Assembly (NCBI RefSeq): GCF_000427825.1
Contig: NZ_ATYT01000005.1
Location: forward strand, 1 to 64,000
DNA length: 64,000 bases
Reading direction: 5' to 3'
Origin: Thermocrispum municipale DSM 44069
Lineage (GTDB): Bacteria; Actinomycetota; Actinomycetes; Mycobacteriales; Pseudonocardiaceae
This document shows positions 47,081-55,719 of the stretch, piece by piece. Position 1 is the first letter of the stretch. Each line of letters starts with the position of its first letter. A program made the position numbers and the translations under genes. The notes below the pieces were generated by a model. It was not told where the DNA came from. It saw nothing but the letters and a program-made list of their open reading frames with translations, and did no database searches.

Positions 47081-47635
47081 ATGGCCGCTGACAACAGCCC
47101 CGCTCGACGCACCGAAGTCCACACAGGACACCCGCGTGTCGCGTTCTACGGGAAGTGTGGAAGTACTTTGGACGCTCCGTTGTCGCTGTTGCGCCAACTC
47201 CACGCGGTCACAACCGCCCTGCTCGACCCCGCCTTGATCTCGGCCTGTTTCGCTGACATCGGCGTGTGGAACCGGCGGGGCGACGACACGCCGCGAGTCC
47301 TGTCATTGGCAGGACGTCGAGTGCACGGCGGTCTTGTCGAACTGCTCCAGCGGGCACATGACCGCGATCGCGGGTTCGACGTCGTGGCTTGTGTCGACGA
47401 GTCCCGCCTGCCCCGGCGGCTGTCCGAGCACCAAGCAGTTCTCCAGGAGTTCGCGGAGTGCGGAGTGCGCGTCGCCACCCTCACCACCGCCGTCCCACAG
47501 GACTTCTCGACATCGTCCGACTCTTCGTCGCACGCATGGCCCTTTGGGGTCTCGCACCAGCCGGCCGAAGTGCACAACCTGATGCGTCAACTGATCTGCA
47601 GCCCGACGGCGCGCGCACGGGGTGAGGCGCGATGA
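47081..47635 (+). CDS. Small serine-recombinase-like protein (catalytic-domain only, degenerate)
   Basis: The 184-aa protein resembles the N-terminal resolvase domain of a large serine recombinase without its DNA-binding part: 'RVAFYGKCGSTLDAPLSLLRQ' (in two pieces RVAFYGKCGST and PLSLLRQ; the Y-x-R-x-S site reads Y-G-K-C-G-S-T), 'ISACFADIGVWNRRG', 'RGFDVVACVDESRLPRRLSE' (the D-R-x-S-R loop reads E-S-R-L-P-R-R) and 'ECGVRVATL'. The Lys for Arg change and a lost second Arg suggest weak or no catalysis. It may modulate the integrase, like a directionality or inhibitor subunit. ATG 47081 has AAAGGAG 6 nt upstream. Confidence 0.6.
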   Translation: MAADNSPARRTEVHTGHPRVAFYGKCGSTLDAPLSLLRQLHAVTTALLDPALISACFADIGVWNRRGDDTPRVLSLAGRRVHGGLVELLQRAHDRDRGFDVVACVDESRLPRRLSEHQAVLQEFAECGVRVATLTTAVPQDFSTSSDSSSHAWPFGVSHQPAEVHNLMRQLICSPTARARGEAR

Positions 47636-47889
47636 CGAAGAAGCACGACGGCCACCGACGCCCGCCCGGCCGCGACGATCCGACAAGGCCGTCGTCCACT
47701 GCTGGTCGGCGTCGAAAAACGACCGCGCAGCAGTTCGAGCCCGAGGCGCCGGAAGTGGTCTTCGACGTCCAGCTCCTCGACGGACCCGAAGGCGAAGCGC
47801 TCGCGCAACAGCAGGCGCGCGTGCTGAGGGAGGTGACCGAATGGCTGGCCCAGAACTCGTCCGCAAGTGGGCGGACGACCAACCAGTAG
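47632..47889 (+). CDS. Small charged protein between two recombinase genes, function unknown
   Basis: The 85-aa protein has a basic N-terminus ('KKHDGHRRPPGRDD') and an acidic, helical C-terminal half ('VVFDVQLLDGPEGEALAQQQ', 'REVTEWLAQNS'). It overlaps the preceding stop (ATGA) and runs 49 nt into the large recombinase gene in another frame, so all three are coupled. The size, charge and position would suit a recombination directionality factor, but no known family was recognised. Confidence 0.55.
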   Translation: MTKKHDGHRRPPGRDDPTRPSSTAGRRRKTTAQQFEPEAPEVVFDVQLLDGPEGEALAQQQARVLREVTEWLAQNSSASGRTTNQ

Positions 47890-49823
47890 GCCGCCCACGC
47901 AGCCCCTATCGCCGTCACGACGACAACACCGGAGCCGCCGAAGCGCGTCCCCGGCTGCTGCGCTTCGCTTGGGCGGGACGCACCTCAACCTACGACCAGC
48001 AGGACCCGACCCTGTCACTGCCCCGGCAACTCCGAGCGTCGCAGCTCGTGCTGCCCGAGGACGCGCTGATCGTGGCGCACTTCTACGACATCGAGTCCGG
48101 TCGCAAGGAACTCGCCGCCCGCGGCAAAGGCACCGCGCACGAACAGTTCGACATCCCCATCCCGCGCGACGGCGGCATCCAGGACCTGCTCGCCGAAGCC
48201 GAACGCGTCGACCGGCGTTTCGACTTCGTCATCTGCGAGTCCATCGACCGCATCGCCCGCCGCACCTACATCGCCACCGACATCGAGAACCGCCTCGAAA
48301 GCGCCGGGGTTCGACTGCTCGCCGCCGACGAACCGTTCAACCTCGCCCACGACGGCACCGGCCGCAAAGCCAAGGTCGCCACCCAACTGCTCACCCGACG
48401 GGTCAAGCAGGGCATCTCCGAGTTCTACGTGGTCGAGATGCTAGAGAAGTCCTGGGACGGCATCGCCGTGCACACCGAGGAGGGCTTCAACATCGGCAAA
48501 CCGTGTTACGGCTACCAAGCCAAACACGTCCCGCACCCGGTCCCGGCCAAGCGAGCCAAGGGCCAGAAGAAGACCTTCCTCGAGCCCAACCCGGCCGAGG
48601 CCCCGGTCGTCAAGCGGATCTTCAAGTGGCGCTTGGAGGAGCGCCTCGGCTACCAGCCCATCGCCGACCGACTCAACCGAGATCTGGCGACCAACCCGCC
48701 GCCCACGCCGAACACCCCGTCGCGGGCGGTCGGCCTGTGGACCTACTCCAACGTGCGCGACATCCTCACCAACCCGAAGTACACCGGACACATGGTGTGG
48801 AACCGCCGTGCCCGCAAGTCCGCTGGCAACCGGCGCAACCCCGTCTCCGAGTGGATCTGGTCACCCGAACCAGTGCACGAGGTGCTGGTCGACCTCGACA
48901 CCTTCATCCAGGTCCAAGAAGTCAGCGGACACCGCTTCGGCTCCCGCACAGACCCCGGACCGAACACCAAGCACCCGCAGACCAAACGGTCCTACCTCTT
49001 CCGCACCTACCTGTTCTGCGACCTGTGCGGGAGGCGCATGAACGGCAAAACCCGACGGCGGGTCTACTACGCCTGCAACCCCAAGAAGGCATACCTCCCC
49101 GCCGGCCACCCAGCCGCCGGGGGCGTCTTCGTCCGCGAGGACCACCTGCTGGAGAAGGTCAACGCCTTCCTGTCCGATCACGTCTTCGGCGACTACCGCC
49201 GCCAACTGCTCGACGCCAACCTCCGCCAACTCGACGCCACCGTGGCGCAGGAGCGAGAACAGCAGGTCACAGGACTCCGCAGAGCGATCGCCGACATCGA
49301 CGTCAAGATCAAGCGGACGATCCGCAACTTCGAACTCGTCGACGACCCCGACGAGGACTTCGTCCGTGACATCAACGAGCGGCGCGCCGAGCTCCGGGCC
49401 CAGCGCGAGCAGCTCGAAATGCAGCTCGCAGAGGCTGAGCAGCGCATCCTGGCCGCACCCAACCCCGGCCTGCTCGATGCGCTCCCCGTGATGAAGATCG
49501 AAGTCGACCAACTACCCGACGAGCTGGCCCGCGCCCTGTTCGAAGCCCTCCGGCTGGAGATCCGCTACAACCGCGACACCAACACCGCCACCTGCCGGGT
49601 CACCCTGACCGGCCCTACCATCACCGCCGCCAGCCGGACTGCCCACGACGCGGCGGTCATCTCGCTCGACGCTGCGCGGCAACGCCGTCAGCAGCGCAAA
49701 CAAGAGAATACGGAACAGGACCGTCACCCATCGGGTGACGGTCCTGTTCCCATCCTTGTGGTGCCCCCGGTAGGATTCGAACCTACGACACCCGCTTTAG
49801 GAGAGCGGTGCTCTATCCCCTGA
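47841..49823 (+). CDS. Large serine recombinase (integrase of the conjugative element)
   Basis: The 660-aa protein has a resolvase domain with catalytic Ser in 'AWAGRTSTYDQ' (S49) and 'ICESIDRIARR'; a recombinase domain ('IGKPCYGYQAKHV', 'YSNVRDILTNPKYTGHMVWN'); a zinc ribbon ('YLFCDLCGRRMNGKTRRRVY', C..C, then 'YACNPKK'); and a coiled coil (about 455-545). ATG 47841 has GGAGGTG 6 nt upstream. Oddly, the frame has no stop before entering the 18-bp hairpin at 49712 and the antisense of tRNA-Arg, stopping at 49823. The last about 37 residues are thus probably chromosomal, not element, sequence. Confidence 0.88.
   Translation: MAGPELVRKWADDQPVGRPRSPYRRHDDNTGAAEARPRLLRFAWAGRTSTYDQQDPTLSLPRQLRASQLVLPEDALIVAHFYDIESGRKELAARGKGTAHEQFDIPIPRDGGIQDLLAEAERVDRRFDFVICESIDRIARRTYIATDIENRLESAGVRLLAADEPFNLAHDGTGRKAKVATQLLTRRVKQGISEFYVVEMLEKSWDGIAVHTEEGFNIGKPCYGYQAKHVPHPVPAKRAKGQKKTFLEPNPAEAPVVKRIFKWRLEERLGYQPIADRLNRDLATNPPPTPNTPSRAVGLWTYSNVRDILTNPKYTGHMVWNRRARKSAGNRRNPVSEWIWSPEPVHEVLVDLDTFIQVQEVSGHRFGSRTDPGPNTKHPQTKRSYLFRTYLFCDLCGRRMNGKTRRRVYYACNPKKAYLPAGHPAAGGVFVREDHLLEKVNAFLSDHVFGDYRRQLLDANLRQLDATVAQEREQQVTGLRRAIADIDVKIKRTIRNFELVDDPDEDFVRDINERRAELRAQREQLEMQLAEAEQRILAAPNPGLLDALPVMKIEVDQLPDELARALFEALRLEIRYNRDTNTATCRVTLTGPTITAASRTAHDAAVISLDAARQRRQQRKQENTEQDRHPSGDGPVPILVVPPVGFEPTTPALGERCSIP
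49712..49750 (-). terminator. Rho-independent terminator of tRNA-Arg (18-bp perfect stem)
   Basis: GGAACAGGACCGTCACCC (49712-49729) and its exact reverse complement (49733-49750) flank a 3-nt loop. On the minus strand the stem follows the tRNA 3' end by 8 nt and is followed by a T-rich tract (GTATTCTCTTGTTTG). It also lies inside the 3' end of the plus-strand recombinase reading frame. Confidence 0.88.
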
Positions 49824-49834
49824 GCTACGAGGGC
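49759..49834 (-). tRNA. tRNA-Arg (anticodon CCT)
   Basis: The 76-nt cloverleaf includes an encoded CCA end. The acceptor arm is GCCCTCG/CGGGGGC with A discriminator; the anticodon stem CCGCT/AGCGG carries loop CTCCTAA, giving anticodon CCT for AGG codons. The T-arm contains GTTCGAATC. This kind of gene is a frequent integration site for mobile elements; here it borders the element carrying the serine recombinase. Confidence 0.95.
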
Positions 49835-49962
49835 TGATGGTGTCAGAGTAGCGGGTCCGGTAAAGCTTGTTGCACCCTAATCCCGGCTCGCGCGTACGGC
49901 GATGCGTTCTTCGGCGTCTTACTAGGTAGCCTCAACGTGACAGGCCAGGTCGGAGGGCGCCA

Positions 49963-50616
49963 GTGATCAGGGTGATGTTCGCGGACGACGAGGAGATCGT
50001 CCGCTCGAGTTTGCGCACGATGTTGTCCGGGGCGGACGGGATCGAGGTCGTCGGCGAGGCCAGTGACGGCCGGTCCGCGGTCGAGGTGGCCCGTAGGCAC
50101 CACCCGGACGTCGTGCTGCTGGACATCAAGATGGCCGGCGAGGAAGACGGCCTGGAGGCGCTGCGCGGCATCCTCGCGCTGCCCGAGCCGCCGACGGTCG
50201 CGATGCTCACCACGTTCGACATCGACAGCTACGTGTCCCGTGCGCTCAGCGCGGGCGCACAGGGCTTCCTGTTGAAGGACATCCGTCCGGCGTCGTTGGT
50301 GCAGGCAGTGCGAGATCTGGCTCGCGGGGGTGCGGTGCTCGACCCTGGCGTGGCGGCCCGCATGGTTCGGGCCCAGCGGGACGAAGCCAGGGCGGCCGAA
50401 CCGGCGCGCGAGCTGCTGGCCTCCCTGTCGGAGCGCGAGCGTGAGGTCGTCACCCTGATCGCGCAGGGGATGTCCAACTCGGAGATCGGTTCGACGCTGT
50501 TCCTCTCGGAAGCCACGGTGAAGGGTTACGTGTCCTCGGTGCTGGCCAAGATTGGCGCGGCCAACCGGGTGCAGGCCGCACTCCTGGCTTATCGGGGCGG
50601 GCTCCTCGACGACTGA
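49963..50616 (+). CDS. NarL/FixJ-family response regulator
   Basis: The 217-aa protein has a receiver domain with acidic pocket 'FADDEEIVRSSL', phospho-Asp in 'VVLLDIKMAG', Thr/Ser in 'AMLTTFD' and Lys in 'GFLLKDIRPASLVQAVRDLA'. A LuxR-type HTH follows: 'LSEREREVVTLIAQGMSNSE' and 'LFLSEATVKGYVSSVLAKIG'. No histidine kinase is adjacent, so its partner is elsewhere. GTG 49963 has GGAGG 6-7 nt upstream. It is the first core-chromosome protein gene right of tRNA-Arg and is coupled to the next gene (TGATG). Confidence 0.92.
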   Translation: MIRVMFADDEEIVRSSLRTMLSGADGIEVVGEASDGRSAVEVARRHHPDVVLLDIKMAGEEDGLEALRGILALPEPPTVAMLTTFDIDSYVSRALSAGAQGFLLKDIRPASLVQAVRDLARGGAVLDPGVAARMVRAQRDEARAAEPARELLASLSEREREVVTLIAQGMSNSEIGSTLFLSEATVKGYVSSVLAKIGAANRVQAALLAYRGGLLDD

Positions 50617-51221
50617 TGCTTCTCGCGCTCGAGCTGATCGGCGTGGTGGCCTTTGCCGCGTCGGGCGCGTTGGCGGCCGTGCAGGCCCGGCTCGACCTGT
50701 TCGGCGTGGCCGTGCTCGCGGTGACGACCGGGCTCGGCGGCGGGATCCTGCGGGACGTGCTGCTCGGTGTGCACCCGCCGACGACCTTGCGGACGTGGCC
50801 GTTCCTGGCTGTCTGCGTGGTGACGGCACTCGTGACGTTCTACTTCCACCCACAGATCGCTCGGCTGCGGAAACCAGTGCTGGTCGCCGACGCGTTCGGG
50901 CTCGGGGTCTTCGCGACGTCGGGCACGGTCATCGCGCTCGACCTGAACGCGCCGGTGTACACCGCGTGCTTGATCGGCATGACCACCGGTATCGGTGGTG
51001 GCGCGGCGCGCGACCTGTTGCTGCGCGAGATCCCGGTGGTCCTGCGTAAGGAGATCTATGCGCTGGCCGCACTGCTGGGCGCGGTCGTCGTCGGCCTCGG
51101 TTACCTGCTGAAGCTGCCGATGGGGCCGGTGGCGATCCTCGGATCGGTCGTCGTGATCACCGTGCGGCTGCTCGCCCTGTGGCGCAAGTGGAACGCGCCC
51201 GTGCCGCGCGACCCGAGCTGA
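50616..51221 (+). CDS. TRIC-family (UPF0126/YadS-like) cation channel protein
   Basis: The 201-aa membrane protein is built from two inverted repeats of three helices, each with the family motif: '[15 protein letters not shown]' and '[18 protein letters not shown]', after '[18 protein letters not shown]' and '[17 protein letters not shown]'. TRIC homologues are trimeric monovalent-cation channels. The ATG shares one base with the stop of the response-regulator gene. Physiological role unknown. Confidence 0.9.
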   Translation: MLLALELIGVVAFAASGALAAVQARLDLFGVAVLAVTTGLGGGILRDVLLGVHPPTTLRTWPFLAVCVVTALVTFYFHPQIARLRKPVLVADAFGLGVFATSGTVIALDLNAPVYTACLIGMTTGIGGGAARDLLLREIPVVLRKEIYALAALLGAVVVGLGYLLKLPMGPVAILGSVVVITVRLLALWRKWNAPVPRDPS

Positions 51222-51227
51222 CCAGGG

Positions 51228-51246
51228 TTCTCAGGCAGGACTCAGC
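51228..51246 (+). promoter_or_regulatory. MprA-box-like direct repeat upstream of mprA
   Basis: TTCTCAGG-CAG-GACTCAGC: two 8-mers in an 8-3-8 layout with common core CTCAG and an 11-bp period, as described for the 19-bp MprA box. The second core ends 23 nt before the mprA ATG, exactly as at the pepD site. Confidence 0.7.
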
Positions 51247-51267
51247 TCCAGCGGTAAGACTGTGGGC

Positions 51268-51960
51268 ATGCGCATTCTTGTCGTCGACGATGACCGGGCG
51301 GTGCGGGACTCGCTGCGCCGATCACTGGAGTTCAACGGCTACTCGGTCGACCTGGCCAGCGACGGTGCCCAGGCCCTCGAGATGATCGACGCGAACCGGC
51401 CGGACGCCATGGTGCTGGACGTGATGATGCCGCGCGTGGACGGGCTCGAAGTGGCCCGCAGGCTCCGCAGCAGGGGTGACGACCTGCCGATTCTGGTGCT
51501 CACCGCGCGCGACGCGGTCTCCGACCGGGTGGCCGGCTTGGACGCGGGCGCAGACGACTACCTGCCGAAGCCGTTCGCGTTGGAGGAGCTGCTCGCCCGG
51601 CTGCGCGCCCTGTTGCGAAGGTCCTCGACCGAGCCGGTGGGAGACGGGCAATCACAGGTCCTGTCGTTCGCGGACCTGACCCTGGATCCTGCGACCCGGG
51701 AAGTCACTCGTGGCGAGCGGACCATCAGCCTGACGCGGACCGAGTTCGCGCTGCTCGAGCTGCTGATGACCTACCCGAAACACGTGCTGACCCGCAGCAG
51801 GATCCTGGAGGAAGTCTGGGGCTACGACTTCCCGACCTCGGGCAACGCTCTCGAGGTCTACATCGGCTACCTGCGGCGCAAAACCGAAGCCGGTGGTGAA
51901 CCGCGATTGATCCACACCGTGCGCGGTGTCGGCTACGTGCTGCGGGAGACGCCTCCGTGA
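51268..51960 (+). CDS. mprA: Response regulator MprA (OmpR family)
   Basis: The 230-aa protein has a receiver with '[16 protein letters not shown]', phospho-Asp in '[12 protein letters not shown]', '[20 protein letters not shown]' and Lys in '[14 protein letters not shown]'. The winged-helix output domain has '[20 protein letters not shown]' and '[14 protein letters not shown]', '[12 protein letters not shown]'. With MprB it controls envelope-stress genes, including pepD and, in mycobacteria, sigB and sigE. ATG 51268 is the likely start; a GTG two codons earlier is in frame. The GTGA overlap with mprB and the CTCAG repeat upstream indicate autoregulation. Confidence 0.93.
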   Translation: MRILVVDDDRAVRDSLRRSLEFNGYSVDLASDGAQALEMIDANRPDAMVLDVMMPRVDGLEVARRLRSRGDDLPILVLTARDAVSDRVAGLDAGADDYLPKPFALEELLARLRALLRRSSTEPVGDGQSQVLSFADLTLDPATREVTRGERTISLTRTEFALLELLMTYPKHVLTRSRILEEVWGYDFPTSGNALEVYIGYLRRKTEAGGEPRLIHTVRGVGYVLRETPP

Positions 51961-53369
51961 CCCGTGCCGCCGAGGACCGGCAGGACAGCGAGGAGCAGAC
52001 GCCGAGACGGATGTCGCTCCGCCGGCGCGTCACGCTGCTGGCCGCCACGTGTGTCGCGGGCACGGTCGCGTTGGTGTCCTTCGGCGCGTACTGGACGATG
52101 CGCGCCAACCTCTACGAGACGCTGGACGAGCAGCTGATCGAGCGCGCCGAGAACGCGGTGCAGTCGCCGCCGGTCACCAACCGTGTCGAGCAGATTCCCG
52201 CCGCGTTCCTTGCCTCGACCGACATCGAGATCGGCGTGCTGTCGCTCGCCGGGCGGCCGGGTGTGGCGCAGATGCGGAACCCGGTCGGGCATGCTCCGCC
52301 GTGGGGTGAGTCCGAGCTGCGGGTGGCCAGCGGCCTGCAAGACATCTCGTTGCGCACCGAGCCGAAGACGAATTCGCGAGTGATCGCGCTGCCCTCGGGT
52401 CCCGGGGAGGCGATTGTGCTGGCCCAGCCACTGGAGCCGACCCAGCAGATCCTGCGCCGATTGGCCCTCGTGCTGTTCGGTGTTGGTGGCGCGGGCGTGC
52501 TGGTCGCCGCGGGCGCGGGCACGGCCGTAGCGCGCGGAAGCCTGCGTCCGGTGGAAAACCTGACGGCAGCGACCGAGCGCGTGTCGGCGACCGGAGATCT
52601 GCGTCCGATCCCGGTCACCGGCGACGACGAGCTGGCCAGGCTGACCGTCAGCTTCAACCGGATGCTGGCCGCGGTGGAGGATGCGCAGCGAAGACAACGG
52701 CAGCTCGTCGCCGACGCCGGCCACGAGCTGCGCACGCCGTTGACGTCCATGCGGACCAACCTCGAGCTGCTGCTGGCGGCGGACAAACCCGGCGCTCGGA
52801 CGCTGTCGCCGGAGGATCGAGCCGACATCGCCAGGGACGTCACCGGCCAGCTCGACGAGATCACCCAGCTGATCGGCGACCTGTCCTTGCTCGCCCGCGG
52901 CGACGCTCCACCTGCCGAGCCGGAGCGGGTCGAGATGGTCGACGTGGTGGAACGAGCGCTGGAACGGGCGCGACGTCGGGCCGGCAGCATCGAGTTCGAC
53001 GTGTCGCTGCAGCCGTGGGCGGTGTACGGCGATTCCAGCGAGCTCGAGCGGGCGGTGCTGAACCTGCTGGACAACGCGGTCAAGTTCTCCCCGGAGAACG
53101 GCACCGTCGAAGTGCGGCTGCGTCCGCTGGGCGACGGCACGGCCGTCGTCGAGGTCGCCGACGAGGGCCCGGGCATTGCCGACGACGACATCCCGAATGT
53201 CTTCGAGCGCTTCTATCGCTCGGTGAGCGCCCGTGGCCTGCCCGGCTCGGGTCTTGGCCTGGCCATCGTCAAGCAGGCCGCGCAACGTCACGGCGGTACG
53301 GTTTACGCCGGTCGTTCGGCTCGCGGCGGAGCGCTGATGACCATCCGGCTGCCCGGCGAACCCGGTTAG
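51957..53369 (+). CDS. mprB: Sensor histidine kinase MprB
   Basis: The 470-aa protein has a TM helix at about 25-45 ('[20 protein letters not shown]'), an extracellular sensor of about 115 residues, a second helix '[20 protein letters not shown]', a HAMP linker, the phospho-acceptor '[20 protein letters not shown]', N-box '[14 protein letters not shown]', 'VADEGPGI' and '[14 protein letters not shown]'. It phosphorylates MprA in response to envelope stress. Gene order mprA-mprB-pepD is conserved with M. tuberculosis. Confidence 0.93.
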   Translation: MTRAAEDRQDSEEQTPRRMSLRRRVTLLAATCVAGTVALVSFGAYWTMRANLYETLDEQLIERAENAVQSPPVTNRVEQIPAAFLASTDIEIGVLSLAGRPGVAQMRNPVGHAPPWGESELRVASGLQDISLRTEPKTNSRVIALPSGPGEAIVLAQPLEPTQQILRRLALVLFGVGGAGVLVAAGAGTAVARGSLRPVENLTAATERVSATGDLRPIPVTGDDELARLTVSFNRMLAAVEDAQRRQRQLVADAGHELRTPLTSMRTNLELLLAADKPGARTLSPEDRADIARDVTGQLDEITQLIGDLSLLARGDAPPAEPERVEMVDVVERALERARRRAGSIEFDVSLQPWAVYGDSSELERAVLNLLDNAVKFSPENGTVEVRLRPLGDGTAVVEVADEGPGIADDDIPNVFERFYRSVSARGLPGSGLGLAIVKQAAQRHGGTVYAGRSARGGALMTIRLPGEPG

Positions 53370-53393
53370 GCTTGAAGGTAAGCCCACAGCGTG

Positions 53394-53412
53394 GACTCAG
53401 TTGATTCTCAGG
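53394..53412 (+). promoter_or_regulatory. MprA-box-like direct repeat upstream of pepD/htrA
   Basis: GACTCAGT-TGA-TTCTCAGG: CTCAG-N6-CTCAG, the same core spacing as at 51228-51246, with the second core ending 23 nt before the pepD ATG. This indicates direct MprA control of the protease gene. Confidence 0.72.
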
Positions 53413-53433
53413 ACCGCAGCGCACGGTGGAGAT

Positions 53434-54666
53434 ATGCAGCAGAACGACGACTCGACGTCTGCCGGCCCGGTGTGGCCGACCGATGAGACCCAGCAGGCGA
53501 CGCAGCAAGCGCAGCAGTCCGGGGCACCTGCGTATCCATCGATGGGGTATCAGACGCAGCCGATGCCTGCGCCGCCGAAATCGGGCCGCGGCAAGTTGGT
53601 CGCCGGAGTGGCAGCGCTCGCTTTGCTGGTGGGTGCGGGCGCCGGCGGCGTGTCCGGGTACCTGGCCGCGGACGGAGCCGGGCCCGACACGACGGTGAAC
53701 GCGCTGGAACAGGAGCCTCCCGCGCGGCAGACCGGCAGCGCGCCGAAGGGCAGCGTGGAGGCCGTCGCGGAGAAGGTCGCGCCGAGCGTGGTGCAGCTCA
53801 AGGTGCAGGGCAACGGGTCCGCCGGGGAGGGCTCCGGCTTCGTGCTGACCGACGACGGCTACGTCATGACCAACAACCACGTGGTCGAGCCCGCCGCGAA
53901 CGGGAGGGGCCAGATCACCGCCGTGTTCCAGGACGGCAGCAGGGCCCAGGCCAAGGTGGTGGGTCGTAACCCGACGACCGACATCGCTGTGATCAAGCTC
54001 GAGGGTGTCGACGGCCTCAAGCCCGTGGAGCTGGGCCGGTCCGACGATCTGCGCGTGGGGCAGAGCGTGGTCGCCATCGGCTCACCGTACGAACTGTCCG
54101 GCACGGTGACCGCGGGCATCATCAGCGCGCTCAACCGCCCGGTCACCGCCAGTGGCAGTGGCGACCAGGCCACCGCGATGGATGCGATCCAGACCGATGC
54201 GGCGATCAACCCGGGCAACTCCGGCGGTCCGCTGGTGGACATGAACGGCCGGGTGATCGGGATCAACTCGGCGATCTACAGCCCGCCGTCGTCCGCGCCG
54301 GGACAGGACGGTGGCCGCATCGGCAACATCGGCATCGGGTTCGCCATCCCGATCGACCAGGCGCGTCGCACCGCGAACGAGATCATGAAGACCGGTAAGG
54401 CGACGCAGACCTACATCGGCGCGACGGTGCGCGACGCAGAGGAGGGTGGCGCGGAGATCGTCGAGGTCATGGACAACTCGCCCGCTAAGAAGGCCGGGCT
54501 GAAGTCCGGCGACGTGGTCACCAAGTTCGGCGACCGTCCGATCGAGGACGCCGACGAGCTGGTGGCCGCGGTGCGCACCAGGGCCGCCGGGGAGAAAGTC
54601 ACCTTGACCTTGGACAACGACCGCACGGTCGACATCACCCTCGGCGCGCAGCCCGTCCCGAACTGA
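53434..54666 (+). CDS. pepD: HtrA/DegP-family serine protease PepD
   Basis: The 410-aa protein has a Gln/Pro-rich cytoplasmic lead (about 45 residues), a TM anchor 'LVAGVAALALLVGAGAGGVS', a trypsin-like domain with triad His 'MTNNHVVEPA', Asp 'PTTDIAVIKL', Ser 'INPGNSGGPLVDMNG', and one PDZ domain (about 325-405, 'YIGATVRDAEEGG', 'SPAKKAGLKSGDVVTKFGD'). It degrades misfolded envelope proteins. ATG 53434 has GGTGGAG about 4 nt upstream; an earlier in-frame TTG adds ten unlikely residues. Confidence 0.93.
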   Translation: MQQNDDSTSAGPVWPTDETQQATQQAQQSGAPAYPSMGYQTQPMPAPPKSGRGKLVAGVAALALLVGAGAGGVSGYLAADGAGPDTTVNALEQEPPARQTGSAPKGSVEAVAEKVAPSVVQLKVQGNGSAGEGSGFVLTDDGYVMTNNHVVEPAANGRGQITAVFQDGSRAQAKVVGRNPTTDIAVIKLEGVDGLKPVELGRSDDLRVGQSVVAIGSPYELSGTVTAGIISALNRPVTASGSGDQATAMDAIQTDAAINPGNSGGPLVDMNGRVIGINSAIYSPPSSAPGQDGGRIGNIGIGFAIPIDQARRTANEIMKTGKATQTYIGATVRDAEEGGAEIVEVMDNSPAKKAGLKSGDVVTKFGDRPIEDADELVAAVRTRAAGEKVTLTLDNDRTVDITLGAQPVPN

Positions 54667-55080
54667 TCCACAGCCGAGCCGAGGCCGCTGCGCGAGCTGG
54701 TTGAGCGCTCCGCGTAGCGGCGGCTGCCGTCGGCGGCTCTTCCAGCACGGGGCAACCGCGTTGCCGTGCTTGAGGGGTCCAGCGTGCGGAGGACGTGGGG
54801 CCGCGAAGCGGTGCCTCGGCCGATCCGTCGCGCCGCTTCGGCCATTCCCGCCACGCCGCTCCGGCCGACCCGTCGCGCCGCTCGGTAGGCCCGCCGAACC
54901 GGCCCGGCCGATCCGTCGCACCGTCCGGCGCCGTTCTCAGCGCACGCCAGCCGTTTGCCCCTCGACAGGTGTCGGGGAGCCGATACCACAACTCGATCTT
55001 CTGGGAGCCTGATGTCGACACCTGACACGTCGGTCGAACCGCGCTGCGTCCCGCTGTGGGGACCGACTAACGTAACGACC
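54667..55080. other. Gap between pepD and moaB with direct repeats
   Basis: No gene was found in these 414 bases except a possible in-frame extension of moaB to ATG 55012. The middle contains three 20-bp imperfect direct repeats (54817-54924). Confidence 0.5.
54817..54924. repeat. Three imperfect direct repeats CGGCCGAYCCGTCGCRCCGY
   Basis: Copies at 54817-54836, 54862-54881 and 54905-54924 (45- and 43-bp periods) differ at one to three positions. Each continues into a GCTCGG-like tail. They are too few and too variable for CRISPR. Function unknown. Confidence 0.6.
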
Positions 55081-55590
55081 ATGGAACGTAGCGCGGCGCA
55101 ACGGTTGGGGAGGGCGTTGGTCGTCATCGTCGACGACCGAGTGGCCAACGGCGAGGTCGAGGATTCCACGGGTCCGCTCGTCACCGAGCTGCTGAAGGAA
55201 GTCGGCTTCATCGTCGACGGCACCGTCACCGTGCACGCCGACACTGTCGCCATCCGCAACGCCCTGAACACCGCGGTCATCGGTGGCGCGGACTTGGTGA
55301 TCACGGTCGGCGGCACCGGCGTCTCGCCCCGCGACGTGACACCGGAAGCGACCCAAGGTGTGCTCGATCAGACCATCCCGGGAATCGCCGAGGCCCTGCG
55401 TTCCTCCGGACTGTCCGCCGGTGCGCTCGACGCCGGTGTTTCCCGCGGCCTGGTCGGCATTTCGGGAAGCACCCTGGTGGTCAACCTGGCCGGCTCGCGC
55501 GCTGCGGTGCGCGACAGCATGGCCACCCTGTCATCCCTCGTGCCGCACGTGATCGCAGAGCTCTCCGGCGAGCTCGCCACCGAGGGCTGA
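55081..55590 (+). CDS. moaB: MoaB/Mog-domain molybdopterin-binding protein (MoaB2 type)
   Basis: The 169-aa protein has the MPT-binding fold: 'VVIVDDRVANGEVEDSTGPL', 'LVITVGGTGVSPRDVTPEAT' (G-G-T-G, P-R-D-x-T), 'SAGALDAGVSRGLVGISGST' and 'VVNLAGSRAAVRDSM' (N-L-P-G-x-P position reads N-L-A-G-S-R). It adenylates molybdopterin in cofactor synthesis, or acts with the MoeA-like Glp. ATG 55081 fits the family N-terminus; ATG 55012 with GGGAG upstream would add 23 non-conserved residues. Confidence 0.88.
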   Translation: MERSAAQRLGRALVVIVDDRVANGEVEDSTGPLVTELLKEVGFIVDGTVTVHADTVAIRNALNTAVIGGADLVITVGGTGVSPRDVTPEATQGVLDQTIPGIAEALRSSGLSAGALDAGVSRGLVGISGSTLVVNLAGSRAAVRDSMATLSSLVPHVIAELSGELATEG

Positions 55591-55719
55591 AGCCCGGACG
55601 GCGCCAGTAGCGCCGGGATCCGGCCCGCGTCGGTGGCGGCCCAGTGCTTGTCCTCGCCGGTGTGACGTCTTGAGTTCCGGCCGGCCGGAACGGTCGGCGT
55701 GCGTGCCATCATTGGCGAC

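Noticed and set aside
36700-49750. Complete, simple integration of the conjugative element at tRNA-Arg
   Set aside because: No second copy of the tRNA-Arg end is found at the left border, and core T4SS genes (ATPases, relaxase, coupling protein) are missing, so the element is partial or rearranged.
49750-49823. The G-F-E-P-T-T-P-A-L-G-E peptide at the recombinase end as a genuine domain
   Set aside because: It is the translation of the antisense strand of a tRNA, a well-known false protein signature.
54817-54924. CRISPR array
   Set aside because: Only three diverged 20-bp repeats, GC-rich non-unique spacers and no cas genes nearby. No CRISPR array was seen anywhere in the window.
54635-55021. 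Minus-strand gene of 128 codons with R-R-D-G-S-A repeats
   Set aside because: The repeats simply reflect the DNA direct repeats; no start signal or homology.
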